From contig DHPI01000065.1 of the NCBI GenBank assembly GCA_002407865.1, positions 111,356 to 123,887 on the forward strand: 12,532 nt of DNA. The letters are read 5' to 3'. The stretch's first letter is position 1. Every line of letters begins with the position of its first letter. Below, one piece after another: positions 6,653 through 12,532 of this stretch. This DNA is from Spirochaetia bacterium UBA5368. GTDB lineage: Bacteria > Spirochaetota > UBA4802 > UBA5368. Made by a program: the position numbers and the translations under genes. The notes under the pieces are model-generated. The model was not told the origin of the DNA. It made no database searches and saw only the letters and a program-made list of their open reading frames with translations.

Positions 6653-6740
6653 AAGTGTGGCGATGTGCGTTTGCGCAGCACCCGGCGCATTCGCTTTTCC
6701 ATCGGTTTTCCAGCGCGGCAATCAACATCAAAGGGGCGTT

Positions 6741-7754
6741 ATGGGCTTAAACCCGTTCAAAGATTCTAATCTCAACGATCTGCAGAAGGATATTACCAGA
6801 CTGTTCAGCACGTGGTTCGGCGATCTTTCCGCGACATTGAAAAAAAACTGGGTCATTTTCGTCAGGAAAGGGAAAGAACGCATCACCGTAATGTTCATCC
6901 CGCATTCCGAAAAAAAAATCATCAACTTTCATATATCGATTTTTACAATTTCCTCGGTAATCGGCTCAATCGCTTGTATCATCCTTGTCACCTCTATCCT
7001 CATCGTAAATCACACGTCCACAATCAAGGAAATCTCCAAGCTGAAAATGTACGGCTCCAATTCCAAAATTCAGATGGCCCGGTACAGGGAAGAAATCGGC
7101 AAACTGTACGATATTTTTCAACGGTTCAAACCCGAGATATCCTATCTGTATTCCCTCACGCCCGAGAGCGGCAATGTAAACATGTGGGCAAAGGGCGGTG
7201 TCCATAATCCTGATCCACAGCAGGAAATCGCCGATGAAAGCTCGCCTTCGATGGAAGTGCTCAACATTGAAGAAATGGAGCGCGACCTCAAGGCATCCAG
7301 GGAAATGCTCGATAAAATAAAGGTGTTTCTCGAGGCGCGAAAAAAAATAATCGAAAATACGCCGTCGCTCTGGCCGGTCGACGGCTATGTGATATCGCGT
7401 TTCGGTGAGAGGACATCACCATACACTTTTAAAAAAGAATACCATGAGGGCATCGATATAGCCTCCTTTCCAGGCGCCGAAATACGCGCGACAGCCCCTG
7501 GAAAAGTGGAAAACATATGGTGGGATCCCGTCACGGGTCTTTCTGTTTCGGTATCACATAAATACGGATTCATCACAGTTTATTCGCATTGCCAGAGGGT
7601 ATCGGTTGATAACAACCAGAAGGTGTCAAAAGGCGAGGTAATCGCATATGTGGGCCGCACCGGAAAATCCACGCGACCAGTTTGTTTTTACCAGATTAAG
7701 ATCGGCACCGATTTTGTCGATCCAGCCCCCTTTCTCAACAAAATCGCTCCCTGA
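6741..7754 (+). CDS. Membrane-anchored M23/LytM-family protein with degenerate active site
   Basis: This 337-aa protein has a cytoplasmic N-terminus of about 62 residues (including KERITVMFIPHSEKK), one membrane helix about 66-89, a helical linker rich in charged residues (about 92-205), and a C-terminal LytM/M23 domain (about 215-333). I chose the ATG at 6741 because AAAGGGG (6730-6736) precedes it; a GTG at 6657 in the same frame has no SD and adds a Cys/Ala/Pro stretch unlike a normal N-terminus. In M23 enzymes zinc is held by H and D of HxxxD and by the last His of HxH. Here HEGID is present (H235, D239), as is the YSH histidine (H283), but the position of PHLHYE reads PVCFYQ (V314, C315, F316), so one zinc ligand and one catalytic His are gone. 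It is therefore probably non-enzymatic, like EnvC/NlpD-type LytM activators of amidases. The adjacent promoter suggests a link to flagella, perhaps wall remodelling around them. Its 3' end converges on fliM with 27 bases between stops. Confidence 0.9.
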   Translation: MGLNPFKDSNLNDLQKDITRLFSTWFGDLSATLKKNWVIFVRKGKERITVMFIPHSEKKIINFHISIFTISSVIGSIACIILVTSILIVNHTSTIKEISKLKMYGSNSKIQMARYREEIGKLYDIFQRFKPEISYLYSLTPESGNVNMWAKGGVHNPDPQQEIADESSPSMEVLNIEEMERDLKASREMLDKIKVFLEARKKIIENTPSLWPVDGYVISRFGERTSPYTFKKEYHEGIDIASFPGAEIRATAPGKVENIWWDPVTGLSVSVSHKYGFITVYSHCQRVSVDNNQKVSKGEVIAYVGRTGKSTRPVCFYQIKIGTDFVDPAPFLNKIAP

Positions 7755-7781
7755 ATATAGAATATAAAAGCAATATACGTA

Positions 7782-8807
7782 TTAGAATTCTTCCTCGCTG
7801 CGCTTGGCAATCAGCAGTTCATCGGGGATATCCTCGATTTTTTCGCCTACCTGAATGGAAATCCTGCTGCCGATAAGGCCCGGACGGCATTTATATTTTT
7901 TTCTGCCGCCAATGCGAAGCACCATGTCCGAGTTGACCTTTGTATCGGGCAGCTTGACGACATCGCCGACGCGCAGATCCAAGACCTCCTGCATGGAAAT
8001 TTCAACTTCGCCTATCTCCGCAACTATCGGCAGTTCCACGGTTTCAAGACGGCCCTGGATAATAGACATATTTTCGTCCGTAGCCCCCTTTCGTATGCTC
8101 GAATACCAGTACTGGGCTGACAGCTTCGATATGACCGGTTCGATGGTGATATAGGGTATACAGAGGTTTGTCATTCCCTCCACTTCACCAACCTTCGTCT
8201 CGAGCGTGATGAGAACCACCATATCGTTGGGCGGCACTATCTGGGCAAACTGGGGATTGGTCTCTATATTACCGAGGCGCGGCCTGAGGTCTATAACATT
8301 GGACCAGGCCTCGCGGAGGTTTCCGAGAATCCGAACGATGATACCCTCCATTACCGAGAGCTCGATATCCGTGAGTTCACGGCTTATTTTCGAGGATTCC
8401 CCCATGCCCCCGAACAGCTTGTCGATTATTGTGAACGTGATCGAAGGGTCGATCTCAAGCACCGCCGATCCTTTAAGGGGATCCATATTGATGACGGCAA
8501 GCGTCGTAGGATTCGGTATAGATCTGATGAATTCCTCATAGGTAAGCTGATCAACCGAGGCCACGTGCACGCTCACAAGCGCGCGCAACTGCGCCGACAG
8601 GGCGGTGGTTGTCAGACGCGCAAAGGTTTCGTGCATCATCTGGAGGGTTCTGATCTGGTCTTTGGAAAATTTATCGGGGCGCCTGAAGTCGTAGATCTTC
8701 ACCTTCCGCTGTTCTTTCGCGGCGCTGTAGTCTGTTGTATCCACTTCCCCGGTGGAAATGGCAGTCAACAGGGCATCTATTTCATCCTGGGAAAGTATTT
8801 CCGTCAT
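7782..8807 (-). CDS. fliM: Flagellar motor switch protein FliM
   Basis: This 341-aa protein is a C-ring component that joins FliG to FliN and receives phospho-CheY to change rotation. The N-terminus carries the CheY-binding peptide (ILSQDEIDALL, residues 4-14), followed by a linker and RPDKFSKDQIRTLQMMHETFAR. The middle domain (about 45-230) contains LFGGMGES with the GGxG motif at 133-136 that contacts FliG. The C-terminal SpoA/FliN-like domain (about 255-325) includes VELPIVAEIGEVEISMQEVLDLRVGDVVKL. Length and order are normal for the family. The start is supported by AAGGGTGA (minus strand, near 8820-8813) and by the 4-base ATGA overlap with the preceding gene, so its translation is probably coupled to that gene. 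No fliN or fliY follows: the next gene downstream is the convergent M23-family gene, with no evident terminator between them. Confidence 0.98.
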   Translation of the reverse strand: MTEILSQDEIDALLTAISTGEVDTTDYSAAKEQRKVKIYDFRRPDKFSKDQIRTLQMMHETFARLTTTALSAQLRALVSVHVASVDQLTYEEFIRSIPNPTTLAVINMDPLKGSAVLEIDPSITFTIIDKLFGGMGESSKISRELTDIELSVMEGIIVRILGNLREAWSNVIDLRPRLGNIETNPQFAQIVPPNDMVVLITLETKVGEVEGMTNLCIPYITIEPVISKLSAQYWYSSIRKGATDENMSIIQGRLETVELPIVAEIGEVEISMQEVLDLRVGDVVKLPDTKVNSDMVLRIGGRKKYKCRPGLIGSRISIQVGEKIEDIPDELLIAKRSEEEF

Positions 8808-9751
8808 GGCTGTTCACCCTTCATCACTGTGGCTTCCAGATCGATTATGAGCCAGTAGTCTTTATAGCGCGCAAGCGTATACTTATAACGGTAATTAAAC
8901 GTTGCGCGCGGTCCGTACCGTTTCACCACGGCTTCAACGTACGCGATATCTTTATCCGGCACCAGAACCTGGGTTTCTACCCTGAAATCCCTGATATAAT
9001 CGCTTCTATCCCTCGAAAGGAATTTATGGAATTCTTCGAGTACTTTCAACTTTTCCACCTCGTCGGCGGCCGCATATTCGCGGACATACTCAGGGAACGC
9101 ATTAATGAATGATTCGGATTGTATATATTTAAAATAATTCTCCCAGTCGCCACTTTTCTCCGCCGTAAGCGCGAGCAGCACTATCTCGGACGGACTCACA
9201 CCCCGCGACACCCTGGCTACGCCGCTGCGTATCACAAGATCGGGCGACCTGTTAATTTTAAACGGCAGCGTATTGTCACCTGCAATCATGACCGGTGTTT
9301 TCGCATCGGGGAGAAAATACCCCTTCACCCTGTACTCGACGCCGGTTTTCAGGTCATAGAGTGTTTTAAGGTTTATTAAATGCTCCATTGTTTCATTTGG
9401 CATCAACTCGACCGTTCTGGGATAGAGTTCTCGTATAACCTCATCGATCCGTCTGTTCATCACCCGGTACGGCACGGCAATGTCGGCCTCCCTGCCGGAG
9501 GCTTCATAGACCACCGGCTGAAATGTCGTATAGGGCGTATCATATATAACAAAAAACTGCTTTGTCTGCGATGTATTTTTTATTATCACATTCAGCATAA
9601 CAGGATCACTGTCCGTAAATGCAAAACGGTCCATCTGAACGATCACTTTCAATAGCTGCTCGCCGCTGACGGCATCGTACGAATACAACGGCAATCCGCA
9701 GCCGAACAGTAGCAGGGTAAACAGGCTGAATAGCATTTTTTTCGCTGTCAT
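8804..9751 (-). CDS. Unrecognised exported protein coupled to fliM (Ig-like plus NTF2-like fold predicted)
   Basis: I do not recognise this 315-aa protein. It has an N-terminal export signal (KK then a hydrophobic run, residues 4-25) with a possible lipobox LFGC (C18); spirochaetal lipoboxes are loose, so it may be a lipoprotein, otherwise a secreted periplasmic protein. Residues about 33-168 look beta-rich (VMLNVIIKNTSQTKQFFVIY, TGVEYRVKGYFL), like an Ig/BsuPI-type domain. Residues about 200-312 (SGDWENYFKYI to YTLARYKDYWLIIDLEA) have the alpha-beta pattern of NTF2/SnoaL-like domains. Both fold guesses are by eye. The stop overlaps the fliM start (ATGA, 8804-8807), and its own start overlaps the stop of a small upstream frame in the same way. 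It has no SD of its own, consistent with coupled translation. The operon position suggests a role in the periplasmic flagellum or its envelope surroundings, but this is inference. Confidence 0.85.
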   Translation of the reverse strand: MTAKKMLFSLFTLLLFGCGLPLYSYDAVSGEQLLKVIVQMDRFAFTDSDPVMLNVIIKNTSQTKQFFVIYDTPYTTFQPVVYEASGREADIAVPYRVMNRRIDEVIRELYPRTVELMPNETMEHLINLKTLYDLKTGVEYRVKGYFLPDAKTPVMIAGDNTLPFKINRSPDLVIRSGVARVSRGVSPSEIVLLALTAEKSGDWENYFKYIQSESFINAFPEYVREYAAADEVEKLKVLEEFHKFLSRDRSDYIRDFRVETQVLVPDKDIAYVEAVVKRYGPRATFNYRYKYTLARYKDYWLIIDLEATVMKGEQP

Positions 9752-9864
9752 GTATCTATGTTGTTCAACGGATTCTTTACGACAGGCGCCGCAACGCCAG
9801 ACGCGCGATCCTGCATCCCCCTCAATAATGATTCGCCATCATTTACTGTATCGGAATCCGTCAT
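9748..9864 (-). CDS. Candidate 38-aa small protein or leader peptide upstream of the fliM operon
   Basis: This 39-codon minus-strand frame starts ATG ACG GAT TCC (9864-9853) and ends ACA TGA, with the stop overlapping the ATG of the next gene (ATGA, 9748-9751). The peptide starts MTDSDTVNDGESLLRGMQD and ends KNPLNNIDT. It is hydrophilic, without a signal peptide or Cys. An in-frame TAA lies just upstream. An internal ATG at 9816 preceded by GAGGGGG would give 22 residues, but its spacing is short. The first ATG has no SD. The main argument for translation is that the downstream gene lacks an SD and the four-base overlap repeats the arrangement at the next junction. No family is recognised; chance remains quite possible. 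Confidence 0.35.
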   Translation of the reverse strand: MTDSDTVNDGESLLRGMQDRASGVAAPVVKNPLNNIDT

Positions 9865-9916
9865 TTTTTACGTTATGAAAATATCGCATTCCTTTGGTAA
9901 TATTTAGCATCGTGTT

Positions 9917-11821
9917 TTACACGCCTTTTTTGCTTGAAACGGAAAACTTTATGATACTGTCCCGAATTTTTTCAAATTTTGGCACACGTTCCATGGTAAA
10001 CAGGCCGTTCTTTTCCTGCAACGTATCTGTAAACTGGGTATAACACCACCCCTGCAACGCCGGGTATTTAGCCATCAGCTCGAGGTGTTTCTGAAAAAAA
10101 CGCTCCAGGCTGATATCGTCGTGCTCATAGAGACCGAACCCGTATCCCCCGAATTCGCTGATAATCAGCGGGCTGTCCTTCTCGCCATGGTCTTTTAAAA
10201 ACGGCGTCTGCACATTTCCTTTTCCCATAATCATCCTGAAAAAATTATACCAGAAGGGGGCCTCGCGCACCCCCCCGCTGAGTATGGAATAGAACTGGTC
10301 GACATCATCAAAACTGGGAATATAATGATGGATGTCCGCGATGTCGGTTTTTACATGATGAAAACCGCTGTTATCGATGATGAGCATGTCGGGATACATG
10401 GTTTTGCATCTCCCGTACAGCTCTGCAAGGCGCTTTCTTGCACTGCGGAGGACGAACATGTCGTACAGTCCCCAGCTCTCGTTGTACAACACGAGCATAA
10501 GTATCGAAGGATGAAAGCAGTCACGTTCCGTCACCTCATGCAGCTGCGACTCAAGCCTCAGCATGTTTTTTTTCGAGGGCAGGTAGTAGGAAGGCATTTC
10601 CTGCCAGAGAATGAAGCCGAGCAGGTCAGCCCAGTAATGAAATACGGGATTTTCTATTTTCTGATGCATTCTGCAACCGTTGAAACCGGACGCAAGCATC
10701 AGCTCGATATCGTGCTTGTATTGATCGGGGTCCTCCGGCGTGTACAGGCCGCCGGGATAATACCCCTGATTAAGAAGAAGCCTTTGATACAGTTTCTTCT
10801 TGTTCAGCTTGATTATTCCCCTGTCCACCTCGAGCGATCGGCATCCGAAAAGCAGATGCACCGTATCAAGCGCGTTATCGTTATGCGAAAGGCTTATCTG
10901 AATCGGATGAAGGGACGGCCATTCCGGCGACCATCTGGTAAATATCTTCTCCGGCAGTATGAACTCCAGCGAGCCTTTTTTTGCAGAGCTCAGCGTCGTA
11001 AACTGCGCCAATTCCCTGATGGGAGTTTTCAGAATCCCCCTTTTTTTGCCGTATATTTGCGACGCGAAAATCTTGCACGTTGCGCTGACGTTCTGCAGTG
11101 TCGTAGTGTGCAACCCCTGCACATCGACACGCAATACCATATTCCCCTTCCGGTCCCTCTGGTAGCAGACCGCCTGGATATAGATGCGGCTTACCGGCTC
11201 TATCCATACCGGCTGCCATATGCCCGTGCACCCCGGATACCACACGAGGAATGGTTTTTTCAGAAATGTCTGCTTGCCGCGCACCTGCGAAAGTGACGCC
11301 GAGTCTTCCACCAGCACCGCAAGAACATTTTCATCATCGAATTTCTGCACCGGAAACGAGAACGGCGTATACCCCCCCTCATGTGTGCCGAGATATTCAC
11401 CGTTCAGCCAAACCGACGCCCGGTAATCGACGGCGCCGAAGCGGAGCAGCCCGGAGTGCAGGCCTTCGGGCCTTGAAAATTTCTTAAAGTACCAGAAACG
11501 CCGTATCTTCGCTATCCGCTCCGGTGTAAGGCCATACGACGCGATACGCCGCTGATTGATATCGGATTCCAGCGGAAACGGGACGGCAACCGGAAGGGGC
11601 GCGTCCGCGCCGCGCAGCCCGGCGTTGTCGCCGCACATTACCGTCAGCGCGTAATCCTTCGTATGCCAGCCTTTCATCGTACCGACCTTTCCCGGATCGG
11701 GGCACAGCGACCATTCACCATCGAGGATATACGACGGGGTGCGTACGAAATCGGGCCGGGGAAAATGCTCCCTTCCGCCGATTTTAACGGGATGTTTCAG
11801 ATCCACGCGTTTCAGATTCAT
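9917..11821 (-). CDS. Glycoside hydrolase family 2 protein
   Basis: This 634-aa protein has the three-part plan of GH2 enzymes (beta-galactosidase, beta-glucuronidase, beta-mannosidase group). A jelly-roll sugar-binding domain spans about 40-210 (RRFWYFKKFSRP, FGAVDYRASVWLNGEYLGTH), an Ig-like domain about 212-335, and a TIM barrel about 340-625. The acid/base is in LVLYNESWG (N447, E448) and the nucleophile in IISEFGGYG (E556); both catalytic glutamates are present, so it should be an active retaining glycosidase. There is no signal peptide, so it is probably cytoplasmic. The NxK motif typical of beta-glucuronidases is not evident after the nucleophile, so the substrate stays open. The ATG overlaps the stop of the sulfatase gene (ATGA, 11818-11821) and is preceded by GAGGA six bases upstream. 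The pairing points to breakdown of a sulfated glycan or glycoside. Confidence 0.93.
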   Translation of the reverse strand: MNLKRVDLKHPVKIGGREHFPRPDFVRTPSYILDGEWSLCPDPGKVGTMKGWHTKDYALTVMCGDNAGLRGADAPLPVAVPFPLESDINQRRIASYGLTPERIAKIRRFWYFKKFSRPEGLHSGLLRFGAVDYRASVWLNGEYLGTHEGGYTPFSFPVQKFDDENVLAVLVEDSASLSQVRGKQTFLKKPFLVWYPGCTGIWQPVWIEPVSRIYIQAVCYQRDRKGNMVLRVDVQGLHTTTLQNVSATCKIFASQIYGKKRGILKTPIRELAQFTTLSSAKKGSLEFILPEKIFTRWSPEWPSLHPIQISLSHNDNALDTVHLLFGCRSLEVDRGIIKLNKKKLYQRLLLNQGYYPGGLYTPEDPDQYKHDIELMLASGFNGCRMHQKIENPVFHYWADLLGFILWQEMPSYYLPSKKNMLRLESQLHEVTERDCFHPSILMLVLYNESWGLYDMFVLRSARKRLAELYGRCKTMYPDMLIIDNSGFHHVKTDIADIHHYIPSFDDVDQFYSILSGGVREAPFWYNFFRMIMGKGNVQTPFLKDHGEKDSPLIISEFGGYGFGLYEHDDISLERFFQKHLELMAKYPALQGWCYTQFTDTLQEKNGLFTMERVPKFEKIRDSIIKFSVSSKKGV

Positions 11822-12532
11822 TCTTTTTCCTCGTTTTCCTCGCTTCGCGGGATAAACATCCCGTTGATCAGTTTCATATTCTCATACTGTTTCATGTATC
11901 GACATAGATAACCGTATAATTCGTGAAATTCGCGCCCTCTGCGGGCATACACATTGGAATGACCTTTGTCGCCGCGCCGCACCAGCTCGTAGCGCGCACC
12001 CTCGCGGGTCGGTATGTAAATAAGTTTATGGGTTTCATTGAACACGGCCCTGTGCTTCGCAATCGTGATCAGATCGTCGTACTCTTCTTTCAGCACTACC
12101 TGATTGTCCGGCTCCTCCAGCCGGCACAACACGCTTACATCGGGGTACCGTATCCGCTGCTTTTGAAAAAACTGGTCGCCCGTATCGACAAACCATATCC
12201 CGGTTTCAGAAAAAGCCACGCGGGGAATTTTCGCCTGCCGCCCCTCTATGACCGGTCTGAACGATATCCCGGCAGCGTCGTCACGTGCCGACAACTTTAA
12301 TATATCCATTATCGTCGGCATAAAATCAACCTGTTCCACAATGCCGTTATATCCTGCGACAGCCACGTGCTTTTTGTACGCATCGTGAAACTTGATGATG
12401 CATGGCACGTGCGTCGCATATTCTCCGCGGAAGTGTTCTCCATGCCCGAGGTCAAGGCCATCGTCGTAGAGATTCTCCCCGTGGTCCGCGGTAAACACGA
12501 TAATGCTGTTGTCGTACAACCCGTTCTTTTTT
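11818..12532 (-). CDS. Sulfatase, alkaline-phosphatase superfamily (N-terminal part outside window)
   Basis: The frame is open to the right edge of the window, so only the C-terminal 238 residues are seen. They begin KKNGLYDNSIIVFTADHGEN, the classic late metal-binding segment of arylsulfatases and related phospho/sulfo-ester hydrolases (Asp and His of ADHG), then GHGEHFRGEYATHVPCIIKF and VDFMPTIMDILKL. These match the order in family members where the conserved DL.PTI.dl.g stretch follows. The CxPxR formylglycine motif that would prove a sulfatase lies outside the window, so a phosphonate or phospho-ester hydrolase of the same superfamily remains possible. The tail is highly charged (SEENEEKE) and its stop overlaps the GH2 start by ATGA. 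A TTG at 12519 lies inside the conserved motif and is not the start. Confidence 0.88.
   Translation of the reverse strand, partial: KKNGLYDNSIIVFTADHGENLYDDGLDLGHGEHFRGEYATHVPCIIKFHDAYKKHVAVAGYNGIVEQVDFMPTIMDILKLSARDDAAGISFRPVIEGRQAKIPRVAFSETGIWFVDTGDQFFQKQRIRYPDVSVLCRLEEPDNQVVLKEEYDDLITIAKHRAVFNETHKLIYIPTREGARYELVRRGDKGHSNVYARRGREFHELYGYLCRYMKQYENMKLINGMFIPRSEENEEKE

Noticed and set aside
6657..6740. An upstream GTG start adding 28 residues to the M23-family protein
   Set aside because: There is no SD before 6657, and the added residues (MAMCVCAAPGAF...) do not resemble a signal or a conserved N-terminus. The ATG at 6741 has AAAGGGG just upstream.
9912..9922. Palindrome GTGTTTTACAC at the GH2 stop codon as a terminator
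   Set aside because: The stem is only four bases and there is no T-run after it on the minus strand.
10325..11296. A 323-codon open frame on the plus strand inside the GH2 gene
   Set aside because: It lies antisense to a gene with both catalytic motifs intact, its translation shows no recognisable domain, and it has no SD. It is a shadow of the coding bias on the other strand.
12517..12519. TTG as the start of the sulfatase
   Set aside because: The frame continues to the window edge and the bases before it encode KKNG, which belongs to the conserved segment before YDNSIIVFTADHG. The gene is truncated, not started here.

Overview
The window most likely comes from a spirochaete (phylum Spirochaetota). 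It carries two tandem flagellins with the MIINHN start and [16 protein letters not shown] core of spirochaetal periplasmic-flagellum FlaB proteins, plus fliM and a large chemoreceptor. I cannot fix the class or genus. Gene bodies look moderate in GC, while the intergenic stretch at about 3840-4060 is clearly AT-rich. I see no tRNA, rRNA, insertion sequence, CRISPR array or integrase.

Layout, left to right. (1) 1-1677, plus strand: the end of a membrane respiratory operon, a 4Fe-4S electron-transfer subunit cut by the window edge and a ten-helix NrfD/PsrC-family quinone-interacting subunit, closest in my judgement to the Qrc/alternative-complex-III group. A bidirectional hairpin terminator (1711-1736) separates it from (2) 1777-3679, minus strand: two flaB paralogues in tandem. 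Each has its own Shine-Dalgarno (SD) sequence and its own leader hairpin; a terminator-like hairpin lies between them. (3) 3680-4160: an AT-rich divergent intergenic region with helically phased repeats on the flaB side and an extended -10 promoter on the other. (4) 4161-6488, plus: a 775-aa chemoreceptor with a Cys-rich insertion inside its HAMP domain. (5) 6489-6740: a promoter region where sigma-28-like and sigma-70-like elements overlap, followed by a long, possibly structured leader. (6) 6741-7754, plus: a membrane-anchored M23/LytM protein that has lost its HxH motif. (7) 7782-9864, minus: fliM, preceded by an unrecognised exported protein and by a candidate 38-codon reading frame, each overlapping the next by ATGA. 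(8) 9917-12532, minus: a GH2 glycosidase overlapping a sulfatase cut by the right edge.

Functionally the centre is a motility and chemotaxis block: filament core, switch protein, receptor, and a cell-wall-associated protein with a possible flagellar-sigma promoter. It is flanked by anaerobic-type respiration on the left and glycan/sulfate-ester breakdown on the right.

The most notable observation is that both flagellin leaders fold into a hairpin presenting a purine hexaloop (AAGGAG and AGGGAG) 23-29 nt upstream of a second GGA in the SD. This is the architecture expected of two-site CsrA control of flagellin translation, and the two stems are unrelated in sequence. Also worth attention are the degenerate LytM site, the Cys cluster in the receptor's HAMP, and the unknown protein translationally coupled to fliM.
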